DNA from: Camarhynchus parvulus
Taxonomy: Eukaryota; Chordata; Aves; Passeriformes; Thraupidae
Length of the DNA: 64,000 bases
Assembly: GCF_901933205.1 (NCBI RefSeq)
Contig: NC_044573.1
Coordinates: 89,052,546-89,116,545, forward strand
Direction: 5' to 3'
Below, in pieces: positions 34,067 to 47,073 of the stretch. Below the pieces are notes generated by a model. That model made no database searches, was not told the DNA's origin, and was given only the letters and a program-made list of their open reading frames with translations. How positions within the stretch are numbered: position 1 is the stretch's first letter; each line of letters opens with the position of its first letter. A program made the position numbers and the translations under genes.

Positions 34067-37000
34067 TACCCTGGTGAACAACTCCTCTAGAAATGTGGCC
34101 TTGTCCCTCTGAGACATCCAGTAGCTCAAAGCAACAACAGCAGATTCCATTTTTCTTGGAAGCGTCTGGGAAGTAACAGAGTAAAAGACCATTAAATTTG
34201 GCGATGTTAAGGCAAATATTTTCTTTGCCTGGTCATTTAGCCACCATATCTTTAAAAAATACTATTTTTTCTACTTCTCCTGGTTTTGTTTTTTTGTTGG
34301 TTTTTTTTTCCATTAATTCTGCTTAACTTTGACTTTTCTTTTTGTTACTTACCAAGTGACCCATATTTCCTTGTTTTTCGAAAGAGGTCTTCCAGGCTTT
34401 CAGGTTGTATCATTGCCAACAAAAATCTTGGCTGCATTTATTGCATGCTTTACTGGTAGGAGTTATAAACATACACTACCTTCCTGGAGACAGAGCACCG
34501 AAGTCCCTCCAGGTGCAGCTGCTGGTACAGATGTGGTTAAATTGGAACAGTAGTGCCCTCTTTGGAAAAAGCAGTGCCTGGAATGAACTAAACTGTACTG
34601 GACTATCTTTGAACTACAGTCCTTGCAAGTGCTTTCCTTCCGACATTTCACCAGCAAAACTGCAATGACAGCAGACTCTTTCAGCAGGCTTGGCCTGTGC
34701 AGGATGGGATTCATTGACTTTTTAGCAACACTAGGCTCTGAGCACTGCAGCTTTTCTCTGATATCACAGTTCAGGACTGGGAGGCAGAGCTGGAGGTATA
34801 ACTACACATGTAACGCTATTAATGAATCTCATCGAAAGGAGATCACAGAATTCTTGAGATGCATAAATCTCTAGAGGCTATCTTCAGCTAATTTTCTCAG
34901 CCATGTTGTTTCTCCAAGCTCCCTGTAATAATGAAACAGCACTTAGACCTTTTAAGCACCATATTGTATAAATTATAGGTGACACACAACCCTCACAGCA
35001 AGCCAAGGAAAATGACAACATTAAATTCCCAACAGCTATCAGGATACATTAACAATTTTAGAAGAAAATTACCTTTAAGAATAGAAATTTTAAATGAATA
35101 AACATGAATCTACAAGGTTTCATCCACAAAATTTTGCTTCGGGGTCACATAATTCCATCCAAAGCAAAGCAACCACAACCCATACACATGGTCACAGCAG
35201 GCTAATCTCAGCTCTGATCACAAATTTCTCAAAGCACAGCTCAGCTCAGAAGGGATTTATGTTGGACTGACACTGAAGAGTTTATCAGCTGCTATCATAG
35301 AAAGCAGCCCCTGCAAACCACACTAGACATGAAATAGATGGGGCTGCAGCTTCATCCTGTTTGGCTTTAGCATCCCTTCAGCTGCCGCACCCTTCTGTGC
35401 ACTGCACTTGTCCATGTCCTGACAAAGCCTTCCAAGTGATCAGCTTTGCTGCAGCAGCATGCAATGGGTCATAAGCATCTGTCTGTTTGGGACTGGAGCC
35501 TGCCAAAGGAACAGCAATAAACAACCTGGCACCTATGAGACCGAGCTGGCCAGGAGGCTGTGAGCCAGAAGGGGAGTGGATGTGCTCAGCTCCAGCTGGG
35601 ATGCTATGGATTGCTCCTCTGTTTCCCCTCATACCTGGTGGTTGCCTCTGGGCCTCCTTTTGTTGCTGGTGTTGGTGGTTTGGGGGATTCCACACCACAC
35701 TTTTGGGGTAAGGTGGCTGGGAGTCACCATCTCCCTCCATCAGTACTGCACAGTGTGAGGTGCCAAGGCCTAGTTTGGCCTCCCAGAAGAACACTCAGCA
35801 CCCCCAAGGACTGTCCTAAACACACATCCTACGTGTGGTATCAGCACCCACTGGAGCAGCTCCAAGGGTCACTTTGGAAAGACTGTTATTCTCCTTTGGT
35901 GCCACCTTTGGGCTGCAAGAGCAGTTGAATTTCAGGGGGGCACAGATGACACCTACAGCCAGTCCAGATCCCTTAGCTCTCTGCTTTCAGTCTCATTCCA
36001 TGTCTCTAAATCACACACCTCCAAACTGGTCCCTGCAACAACTGAAATCTGCTGAATCAGCAGCTCTGGGAGAGGGGAGTTATGAAAAAAAGGGGTTTCA
36101 GAGCTGCCAAATTTTCAAGCAATAGCATGGCACAGAAAGCAGAAGGCATGCAGATAACATATAAGGAGCGAGCCGGAAGGCACTGGAGGTCACTGTACAA
36201 CCCATGAGGAGAGCAAAGGGCGTGTAAGCAGCACAGAAAGGTGAAAAGTATCATGACTATTGCAATCAATGCAAATGGGTCCCCAGGGAAAGCATATTTT
36301 GGTACAAAGAGCCAGATAAGAAGTGATGTGATTTGCTATTTATGCAGAGGACAAAACACAGGCTTGGCAGTCAGCACAGACTAAGCAGAGCCCAAGGTCA
36401 ATTGCTGTGTAATTCATATTCATATCAAAAAAATTATGGTGCAGAACAGTGCATATCTGCATAAGTAGTGAAAAACTGCATGTCTCATATTGGTGTAAAA
36501 ATACTCAGAGCTCAATTAATTAAAATCTAGACTAAGAAAATGAGAGCTTGAAATGCTCTCATTGAAAAAGAAGCTGCAAATACAGACCAAGCTGATTATG
36601 CAGAAAGCAATGCTGTAGAGAAAGAAACTCAGATGTTTAAATGGATGCATAATTTCTTGCATCAGGAGAGCAAGCTAGAAGAGCTTTGAAGCATATATTT
36701 CCAAAATAAACTCTCCAAATGGGAGTATAAAGGTTTTAAACTTGGGAAAATCAGGTTTCACTGCAGTATAAATGCATATTCTCAACTTCTTCTGCAGAGA
36801 AAACCCATAGTCCTAAATCTGGCTGAAAAGAAGTAAAAAAGGTAATAAAATACTGTTTCCCCTATCCACTATGGGTTTGCAGGGCAAGCCTCTGTTTCCA
36901 GGGTTTTTTTTAAAGTCAATTCAATTTTCTGAATTGCAGAAAACTGCCCAAATTGAAGCATTTTCTCATTCTGTCACCACTGAGACAGGCAACACCTGGA

Positions 37001-38040
37001 GTATTAAATAGGGCAGGCAGAGACCTCTTACTGCCCTCAAAGAAAATTGGTAGAGTACAGATCCCATCCACAAGGCAAAGTGCTCTTCCACTTCCTGGAA
37101 GTAGGGTATCTGTACCCAAAATGCCTAACCAGGAACAGCCCTTTGGTTCTTTAGTCCCAAGTATCCTTGCATCTGTCACAGCCTCAGGCTCTGCACTTCC
37201 TTCTCTCCCTTTTCTTGAAAGGATTCTTGTCTTGGGTTGTTCTCTCCATAAGCATGTCCCACTGCTCCCCAGGCAAGTGGCAACCTCCTCTTCACCCCTC
37301 TCATCCCAGATTCAGCTGCTCTGTCTTAGAGATATTTGAAATCTATATTAAACCAGTTAGGGTTAACTATGCATCTGAGTTTTTAAAAAGAGGATATTAA
37401 AATGGAATGTATGTGTGGAATCTAACCTTAGTTAAATTAAATCAGAGACAGGCACTTAAAATCCCTTACTTCTGGATGAGGTTATAGGAAATGGGTCAGT
37501 CTCAGTGGTAACATCACTGGATATTAATCTTTGGAATATGGCAAATGGAATATGTGATGCAATCTGCATCAAATACTGTAAGAGAGGTAACAAATTTGGA
37601 AATGAGAAACCAACAGCAGTTCTGAGACTTCAGTGAAAGTAAATCCAATTATATGTTTCCATACTGATGGAAAGACCAAGGGATTCTAGCAGTTTATAGG
37701 CATAAATATCTGCAAGATGGACAGTGTATATCTTCCACTGCTATTAATAGCTTGATGAAGAGAGAATTCTGTCTGGCTCCCAACAACTCCAAAGATTTAT
37801 GAGGATCATTCTAAGGCCTATGAATATAAGGCATCTGAAAGTGAGGACTGAAAAAGCACTAATGAAGCAGTGAGAGACAGATGAATGCTTCTCAAAATGA
37901 AAAATGTTGGCAACATCCAGAGACAGAAATGAATGTAAAATGATTTAATAATTAGCTAATGCGTTTCTCTCTAATAACTGTTTGTTGACTCATGTAAACA
38001 AAATTGCTATAGGATAAGAAGAAACACCATCACATAAACG
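34067..38040. other. Non-coding stretch with a GC-richer patch at 35.4-35.9 kb
   Basis: No gene is recognised. At 35378-35930 several open frames of 60-138 codons overlap on both strands in GC-richer sequence. None has a recognisable motif and they are most likely composition-driven. The remainder is AT-rich and featureless apart from T-rich tracts near 34290-34312. Confidence 0.5.
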
Positions 38041-38059
38041 AAGAACTGATTAAAGAGAG

Positions 38060-38300
38060 GGAATGTGGTTGAAATGAGCAATTTCCATAGTGAGAGGGAT
38101 TCTAAATGAAGCACCACAGGGATCTCTGCTCTTGCTTGTGCAGTTCAATATCTCCCTAAATTATCTTGAGAAGAGGATGAAAAGGAGAATTAAAGCATTT
38201 GCTGGTGGTAAGCTTTCAGGATAGGTAAAAAACTGTAGAAGGACCTTGTAGAATGATAAAAACGGGCAAGTAAAATTCAGTAAATGTATTTAGAGTATTT
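38060..38300 (+). pseudogene. Decayed CR1 reverse-transcriptase fragment
   Basis: In one frame from 38108 the peptide reads EAPQGSLLLL..FNISLNYLE and, 30 codons on, FAGGKLSG before a TAG. This follows the CR1 reverse-transcriptase pattern (GVPQGSVLGP..FNIFINDL...FADDTKL). The catalytic Asp-Asp of the FADD box is replaced by Gly-Gly (38204-38209), so it is dead. Downstream words such as 'gaaggaccttgtag' and 'attcagtaaatg' follow the next part of CR1 ORF2 but contain stops. Boundaries are approximate. The divergence implies a much older copy than the CR1 tails at 33.8 and 63.6 kb. Confidence 0.6.
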
Positions 38301-41300
38301 TAAACAAACCCAGCTTTACAATCAAAGGGATAGGCTCTTATTTGACTGTAATCACTTATAAAGAAAATCTCACTTTTATAGTGGATGTTATTAAGACATA
38401 ATTTCCACCAACATTTTTGGTATAAGTTAGGTGTCAACGACTGTTAGAAAAGGAACAAAGAACAATGCAAAGCCACTAGGAAAGTCTTTCTGCATCCATG
38501 TCTCCTTTATTGTAATTTGTTTTGCTCTACTCAACTGAAAACATGAACAGGGAATGATCAAAGGATGATTGTCCTTCTGTATAAGAAAACTGAACACATG
38601 CAGGTCCTTCTGCTTGGAGAAGAGATGACTGAAGAGGGGTATGACGGGCATCTTTAGGATCTCAAGCAGCAAAGAGGATGTGGCTGCAGAGCAGCTGTAT
38701 TTCTAACTGAAGAGCTGAAAACTTGGGATGAATTCAGCAAGGGAAGATTTGCTCTAAGAATGAGCTGTGGAACTTCTCTGGCAGCTCCTGGGTTATTTCC
38801 TGGCTTATTCCACACAATGATCTTTCTGCATTTTCTTCTACCTCAATGCCTTGGCCAATGATCCCCCATATGTGTCCTGGGGACTCCAGCTGACATATCC
38901 AGCATAGGGCAGGACAGAAATTTTCTAATACATACCCATGACAAGAGCAGCCTCCTTGTACAGATGGTACCCTCTCCTTTGATTGCACTAAGCAACATTT
39001 CTTGAGAATTGGACTTGAAAGCATTTAGGCAAGCACAGGCTGCCTGAGTAGAAATGAATGATCAAGGAAAGGTCCCAAAAGGACCAAGAAAAACTTGTAC
39101 GTCAAAGTAGCTATCAAAGTATTTCCCTATTCATTACCCTCCAGTCATTCCTTCTGTCATGATGAGCACAGATAGCATACGAACACTGACATGTAAAAAA
39201 AGTCATTTAACATTTTTCCCCCAGAAAACTGCCAGGGAACATTGTCTTTTCCTAGAACTTTCCAAGTACTGTTGAAGGGTTCAATCTGAAACACAGCTTG
39301 GGTAATGAAATCATGCATTGTTTCTGTAGCAAGGGTAAGCATTAGAAAACTCAGGGAATTCAGACAATGATGCCTTCTTGGCACTTGAGAGTGAGTGTCT
39401 CAAATAAATTCCTCATTTCAGAAAGATCTCATTTAGAATTACCTCTTCAAACAGCAAACAGCAAGACACCCAGCTGACTGGCTCCAAATTATGTTGGTAA
39501 ATTAGGTACACATCTAATAACCTTCAAACTACAATCTAACCCACATTAGATTAGTATCTGCTTTTTTCTTATTAAAAAAGCTACAAAAAAACCCTGTGAT
39601 AAAGTAATGAAGAAAATTTAAATTCAGTTTAGATATAAGCTAGTATCCAAAACCAACAATATTTGTATCACACTTGATTTCACAGATAGCCAGGGGTTTG
39701 TATATACTAACCTAGAGGAATCATTAAGGAAATTAGATATTCTTTTAAATGCCTGTAGAATATATGTTCTTACATAAACACAGTACATGCTCCAGCCTAA
39801 ATTGCTAGTTGCTGTTATTAAATACTTAGTTTTTTTGTGTGGGACAGAAATTTTCACTGACTATCTACACAACAGGAATCTGTAAAAGTTAATTCTCTCC
39901 TCCTTGCCCTTTTGCCATTATGACACACCACAAACACCTATCCCATTTTTATGATATCCCACAAGGCTGTATTGGACTGCTATGGGTCAGATGTAAAGAC
40001 AAATACACTGATCAAGACAGAGGGCATATGTATTTCCTATAAGGAACTGTATAAAGGTAATGAGTTATTCACAACTAAAGATATTTTTTAATACTTTGGC
40101 TCAAGAATTCAGGCATGTTGGACTAGAGAGGACACCCAGGGTCAGTTTCTGCAGTTTGAAGTAGCTACATCACAGAGATTTTAGAGGAATTTAACAAGCT
40201 GTCCCAAGAAGGGTTAAGGTTAGCTGTCCCTCTCACAGGCATTGAAAGCTGTGTGAGTGCTGCTGTGTGGTCCCAGCTGCTGTGACAGAAGGGCAATCTG
40301 CAAGGTTGACTATAATGAGAGCCTAAAAATCTGTTACCTGTATAAAGTTCTACATGTAGATAGCTAAATTAGGCATCATTACTTGCCACTGAATCTTGCC
40401 TCAGGTTTCAATATCCTCAGAGAGTGCTGTTGTTCCCTTCCAGCATTAAGTTCTACTCTCCACACTGCAGTTCCTCTTAAGATCCTTTTCTTTTTCCTCA
40501 CTGTTTTTCATTACCAGTCCCTGGTTCCTCTCTCTCCTCTCTTCTTCAAATCCCAATCATAGATTTTCTGCCTCTGAAATAATTCCCTGCCAAGTGCCTT
40601 TTCTTCCCTTTCCCAATAACCAAGTGAGTGTCTTGACTCTGGAGTCAAATAAGGTAGCTTCTCTATGCACATTGTAGGATAAAAACACCTGGGGATCTGT
40701 AAGGATGCAGGAAAGGCAGCCCTCCTCCCATTTTCCATCACTCTCTGGGGGTCTAGGAGGCGAAGAAGGCAAGGCAGCTGCACTGCTCAGTGTACATGGA
40801 AACTGCAGAGATTTATGGAAGTCTAAGCTGTGATTAACATTTAATAAGCAGAAGCAAATGGTGAAAACTTAATCAAAGTTGAACACATATTAATGGTAAA
40901 ATGCAAAGTTCACACCTAGCATAAAGGGTGCTCTTTGGCAGATGTGATGCCTTAACCTCAAATTATAAAGGCATCAGAGCTTTTCAAAGAAAAGTAATCA
41001 TCTGTTGTTTGCAGAATTATTTTTCCCCCACATGTCAAAGATATGTTGACTTAAACTGCCCAAAAGCACTAAACACAAGCTAGTGCTGTACAGTGATGAA
41101 AGCCAAGTGAAAACCAAGGTCTGGCCAGCTTGGCTAACTGGTGGTGCTTCCAAATACTTTATCTAACAGTGCAAGATTCTAGCTACATAAATACACACAA
41201 ATATTTGTACATACACACACACACACACACATATATATATATTCAGGACCTTACCTTACATTCCTGTCCTGACTGGATCTGTTGCACTGATCCCTGTTGA

Positions 41301-43035
41301 TGCATCACCACATTGCTCCTCCCAACCTTTCATGCTATTCAGGTGGCAGCACTGCTTCCAACTGAGCCACACACCCTTGGTGCACTCCCTTCAAGATGCT
41401 TCTGGCAACGTGGGAAGAGATTGTTCTGCATGGTGGCATTTTCCTACTGGGACAAAAGACCTTCAGCAGCAGTCAGGATAAGAAGGTTTAAACCAGCTGT
41501 TTACTTGGAGAACCCAGAAAAAGAAAGGCACATCCACATCCTTTCAGGTGCTAGGCATTTAGTTCAAGGAAGATGAAAATCTACATAACCCACCAAGTAC
41601 TGCTTTCAGCATATTTGTTCTTGCATTCCCACTTACTTTTGACATGTCATCTCTTCACAGAGTCAGGCTATTTCATCAATTTGCAGGTTCTGCGTTCATG
41701 TTTCAGAGGTACCAAACTTTAGGTGCTATTTTTATCAGGCAATGACAGAGTATTTGAAAAGGACAGCACATATGGCAGGATATTGAAAACTGGCATCTTT
41801 CCCCTCTACATCCAAGGAATACCCAAAGCAGCCCACATAGTTTGGCTCATCAGTAAAAAGCTCCACCGAGGTCAATGGTGTTATGTCAGCAGTGGCTGTG
41901 CTTTTTAGGCACTAATGCAGCAGAGCACTTAAGGATGTGCTTATCCATCTCATTTCTTGATCTGAGGCCAAAGGTAATTTTGTACAGAAAACTAAACTAG
42001 AATGTGAATGTATAAAATTGCAGCTAACATTGTTGCTTAGTTTAAAGGTGGAATCAGCTTCAAGTTATTCTGCCTCCAAAATTAGTCCTGCTTTAAGAAA
42101 AACACAGACCAGAGTACTTCAGTGAATAGCAATAAATTATTGAGTTGACACTTTCAGATTTGATCTCTGGCTTTGCAGCAGAAAAATCAAGGGATTCTCA
42201 GTTATTATGATAGATATCTTGTTTCAAAAGTCACATTGGACCTAGAAAGATTCTATTTTTAAATATGCAAATAGTGCTGGACACAGACATTAGTCACGGT
42301 ACTTCAGGAAGGATGTATCAATTTATTTCGAGAACTGTGGAAAACTGCCATTATTTAATTAAGGGATAAGACAATTATAGGCCATGCATGCAAATATTAT
42401 CTTGAGTAGATCATGGATGCCATATATACAATAGGGCACACACACTGAGCTGACAATTTTTAACTCCAAGTCCTGGAAATCTGATATTTTACAAGTTATA
42501 CAGTAATAAAATATAAAATAAAGCATTTATGACACATAACCTTGTTAAAATGCTACAAGAATTTATGGAGTATATCACTGTTAAAATGTTCCCCGTTAAA
42601 TTCCTAATTATTAAACTAATTTTAATTTTGTGGAATTGTATTGCTTCACACAAGTGCCATAGTAACTCACATAAAAATATGTCAGTAGTTTATCTTCATG
42701 GACATCAATGCAATGATGTTTTTTTCCTCCTACTAATTTTTTAAAAAATGCAAAGTACCTGTGACCCAGGCACCCCAAGAAATATCCCCTAGAAGAGCTG
42801 CAGGGTACACACTGAAGAAGGTATTGTGTTTCCCCATCTGGGGAGCAATAGACTAGTATACTGAAGCCAGGCACATGCCACAGTAGCTAATTTGAGAGAA
42901 AGGTGTCTTATAAAACCTAGTAAGATTCTGCTGAAGACTGCAAACATTGCAAAATTTTCTAAAAGTTCACAGTGCTGTTGCAGAAATTGTCTGCTGTGTA
43001 GAAGTCTGGACATTTTGATTGTGTCAGAGTTAAAA
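38301..43035. other. Non-coding stretch, no gene recognised
   Basis: AT-rich unique-looking sequence. Open frames are under 100 codons and unrecognised. One CA/TA compound microsatellite at 41.2 kb is listed separately. Confidence 0.55.
41211..41242. repeat. Compound (CA)n(TA)n microsatellite
   Basis: About nine CA units running directly into five to six TA units. Likely polymorphic. Confidence 0.92.
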
Positions 43036-43155
43036 TTAACCCAGTTTTATTTCTAAGAATACAAGTCTATTGTTAAATAAAATTAGCTCTGCAACTCTGA
43101 GATCTTGCTATGTTCCACCAAAAAAAAAAAAAAAATAAGCCCAGTTTCATTTAGC
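43036..43155 (+). mobile_element. Possible short retroposed segment with a poly(A) tail
   Basis: A run of 16 A (43120-43135) follows a segment with AATAAA at about 43076-43081. The unit is bracketed by the near-identical words 'aacccagttttattt' (about 43039-43053) and 'aagcccagtttcattt' (about 43138-43153), exactly 100 bp apart. Signal, tail and flanking direct repeats are the marks of an L1-style retroposed transcript end. Such copies are rare in birds, because CR1 does not mobilise poly(A) RNAs well. A chance A-run next to a small local duplication is the main alternative. Confidence 0.25.
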
Positions 43156-45054
43156 ATAGCAACGTTTGCAAACTGACACATTGTGAAACTCACAGTGCTT
43201 TCTGCTGATATTCAAGCAGAAATTCATACTATTAACCTCAGGCAACATTTGCATTCAGACAGGCAAGGCTGTGCCTAACTATGTATTTTGTTACATGTTT
43301 GACATTGCACTCAAGTCTGTGGTGCAGCTTTAGAGCAATTTGAAAGAGAAAGCTTAACACTCCATGGCAAATTGATGTGGAAAACCCAAAACATTATATG
43401 TAAAATAAACCAACCATGAGTTTTGCCAAAACCAATATGCCAAGCAACTCCCATCAAATTCCACATGAGCGCAATGGAGAATTTTCAGGACCAGAGTATC
43501 TGCCAGGTTTTTAGGTATAGGAATTCAAACAAAAGGAGAAAATCCAGCTTCCTCCATCAAGGGTGTAAGTCATATGTGAAGACCAGGGGAAAATCCTAAT
43601 TTCCAAAATAAAGAACTGTATTCAATCAGCATTACTAAAGACCTCTCTCCTACTGCAGCATCAAGTACTCGCCAATGCCAAAGCTAGATCAGACATCCAA
43701 TCCAATATAGCAAATTACACAGATTGGTGGTTTGATTTTAATACAACAGCTCCTGTAAGCTGGTTATTCCTGGTATGAGATATTTAATTAAAAGCCAAAG
43801 ACCTCAAAGTCAAAAAACCATCTTCCTAATTCATGCTACTGTCCCAGGGTTTTGGAAGCTGGCATTGTTCCAAACTGCCAGTTTCCCAGTCAGTTTGGTC
43901 AATTCCTATTTCAGTGATGAAAAACTTTCCTGTACCTCTGGCAATTACTGACTGTGTGAGAAGTAGGGGCTTTTAAAGATCAAGTTTATATTATTACAAG
44001 ATATTCTAAAAGTAGAGTTTCAAAAACATTTTGAAAAGCCACAGTAAAACTGCCTGTGTCACGGAAGTCCCTCAAATTATAGAAATCTTGACTTGATGCC
44101 TCATATAGCAGCTAGAAGAACCAGAGTAACCAAAAGGAACAGCCCTGAAGCGGACAGATTTATGCTGATCAAGGTAGCTGTTATAAATTAAACAATTCCC
44201 AGTTTATCTTAATTGCACTGGAGACCTCAAACACAGCTCAAAAAATTAAAGATTAGCTCAAGACACTCCATTTTTACTTCACTTCCACCATATCCTCTGC
44301 CTGATGAGTTCCAGTCTACTGTTCTGGGGGCCACCTCATAGAAAGCTGTGCTATTTTAATAGGCCTTTGTGACAGAAAGATTTAGGTCCAGCCCTCCTGA
44401 GTTGGAAGGTCCTGTATGACCTGCACAAATAATTCAGTAAACCTCTGAAAGGCATCATTCTCCAATACATACCAACATAAAAGGAACTCCTTAGACTTTA
44501 AGTTTCTCTATTTTAAGCAATGCACTTTGCCCTTCTTCTCATTTTTCCCAGCTGCATTTTACAGCTGTTACCAACAGGGCTCTTCATTAATTACTGATTA
44601 GCCTTGCTATTGCTGAGATTTATTCTAGGCACAAGCAAAACAGGTTGAAGTCTCTGGCAGTTATGCTCAGAAAAAGAAAGAAGCAGGTCTTCCTCCCCTA
44701 TTTTTACATTACAGGCTTTTATCTGATAAAAAAGTGTATCACCCCTTCAAACATAAAAGGCAAATTTAGGTTAAAGAATATGGAAATAAGAACCTCTTAT
44801 GGTTAAAAAGATAAGAAAAACAGGGCTGAACCCAGTTAATGTACTGTCACTACAAGACTATTAATACTTCTTCTCCAAATTGTTTCTGAGAGCAGGGTCA
44901 TCAACTTGTCTGATATTTATGGATTTTCTTCCATTTAAGAGGACTGGCATCTCCTGCTCTTGTAGAGCCCATGACAATGGCCTCTACAGAACCTCTCTTT
45001 CAAGAGACCTGGTGAGCCCTATGAAACACCACTTTAATCAGATGCAGCTGTTTG

Positions 45055-45155
45055 TTGTCCTCTTCTTGCTCATGGAAACTGAGGCACAGAGAGGACACAG
45101 CTTCCCAAGGGCAGGCAGGTGGCAACCTCGACAAGGAGCAATGACTCCCTGAGCA
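45055..45155 (-). repeat. Ancient MIR-like fragment, antisense orientation
   Basis: 'catggaaactgaggcacaga' followed by 'gagg', 'cttcccaagggca' and later 'ggtggcaacctcga' parallels the antisense MIR core ('gaggaaactgaggcacagagaggttaagtgacttgcccaaggtcaca..agtggcagagcc'). The 'ggaaactgaggcacagagagg' block is a full match to that consensus, unusually good for a repeat this old. Confidence 0.5.
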
Positions 45156-45223
45156 CCTGGAGCACCTGCCCAGTGGCCAGACCATGAGCTCAGGATGCCC
45201 TTAAGACTACCATGCAGGCAGCT

Positions 45224-45240
45224 GAGCAGCAGCAGCAGCA
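45224..45240. repeat. (AGC)n trinucleotide run
   Basis: Five AGC units, read directly. Not in a recognised coding frame. Confidence 0.9.
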
Positions 45241-47041
45241 TGAATATCAATTACTTGCTCATGCTTGGTAATGCATTTCTTTTATTTTTCAAGTTTCAAG
45301 GAAGCAGAGGGAAGGAATACAGAAAAAAGGCAGATGATGTCCCCAAGCCTGTGTTGAAGGGACTCTCTTCTGGAAAATAAGGACATTCAGAAACCTGTAT
45401 TTGACCTTCTACAGGACTGGAAAAGGCCAATGTGACCCTGGGAGCACAGACACCTTTCTGAACGCTTAAGAGTCTAAGCAGACCCCTGCAAATCTTTTAT
45501 GGACAGGCAGCCACACAAACCAGTTTTAGCTGGTTTTAGTTCAGGCCTTTTAAATGGAAATAAATTCTTCAACCTCTCTTATCACTGACAGAGCACTTAC
45601 CAGCCTAAAAGTCTCATAAATGTATGGCTTGTGTTAAATTGCCCTCTAGAGGAGACAACACAGAGACAAGAGAATGAAGATCTGGAAACCAATTGTAACA
45701 ATTATTTTTTTAAAGCAGCAAAACTACTACAGTAATGCCATGCTGTTCTTTCAATACATCAGGAGAGAAATCTGATTGTACAATTGCCCTTTGTTCCATT
45801 TTGCTTCAAGGGCCTAAAATCCTGTACTACAAAATAAAATTGTGGTTTCAAGATGAGGAGGTAGATCTTCACAGATCAAAGGTGGAATCTGTTTTTTCAG
45901 ACAAGGAGCTGCACTCTTCATTTGTAATTTGCTTTAAGGAGAGCAGGATGAGTTTTTTGATTAGAAATGTATTTCTGCTGATCAGAGTCGACTCTGTTGC
46001 TTCACACCCATTCAGTCCTGAGCTTTTCAAAACTATTTCTCACCATGCTCAGTTGATAGGGTTTTGCAAAAAGAATCCCTAGGGGGAAAAAAATCACTAA
46101 CTGTTGCAGCCCTTTGTTCTTACAACAGGAATTTTATGGGTTCCTTTAATTTTTCCATTTTATAGAAAGTTGTCTTTAAATTTGAAAGAATGGCTATATG
46201 CCTTACCTGGACCTTTTCACTCTTACTAAGCCTGCCTATCCATGTCAAAAGGAAACAAATAGTATTATATATCTTAGCAGTAAAATGTGTGATAAGAACC
46301 ATGTGGTTTAATTAAAAATAGCAAATCAAAACATTTTAGCCTTCTGTAACACTAATGGAGTGGGAATACAACACGAAAGAACAAGTACTGGGGTGAATGG
46401 AGGTAGAAAACACCACGAAACTAAGAGAATCCAAAAGGCTGGGCATCTGGGGGAAAATTCCTACCTATTGAAAGTTTACTGCTATGAATTTATATTAGAG
46501 ATGTTACATGTCTCCTTTATTTGGGAAACCACAAAGAGGTATATTGTCTCATAAGTTAAACATTGCTATAGTCATAAATTATTACATGCAGTTAGGAAAC
46601 CTGTAAATGCTTTAATGCAGCATTGTGTTAAAAAAAAATAGGAAACAAGCAGTTCTGGTAGCTATACCTGCAAAGATGTATGAACCATGGCTACTTTACC
46701 AAAATAACAGTGGCAACATTACTGTAGATTGCAAATGAGGAGACTGAAAAATGAGAGGAAGCTGTAAAACCCAAGGTCTCTGATACAATACAGCAACATG
46801 AGAAATTATATGGCTTACACTGATATCTTTCCCAGGCACCTGCCCTACCCCTCTGATGGATATTTCTGACCCCAAGGCAGGGTAATATGATGCACTAATA
46901 ATTAATTTCCAAATTGCTGTAAATTTTCCATATTCAAGTAAGGTTCCTCTTTCAATGTACCTCAACAAGCTGAAAGCCTGGTGTTCCAGGAAAACCATCA
47001 TGAATGGATTGGATGTGCTTTGTACAGGCAAGGGAAACGAA

Positions 47042-47073
47042 CTGGAATTACACTGATCTGGAATTACACTGAT
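47042..47073. repeat. Perfect 16-bp tandem duplication
   Basis: CTGGAATTACACTGAT occurs twice head to tail with no mismatch, suggesting a recent slippage or repair event. Confidence 0.95.

Noticed and set aside
35378..35930. Cluster of open frames of 60-138 codons in a GC-richer patch, considered as a processed pseudogene
   Set aside because: No poly(A) tail, no flanking duplication and no recognisable protein in any frame.
41211..41242. CA/TA tract considered as a Z-DNA-forming regulatory element
   Set aside because: An ordinary dinucleotide microsatellite of modest length. Nothing nearby suggests a regulatory role.
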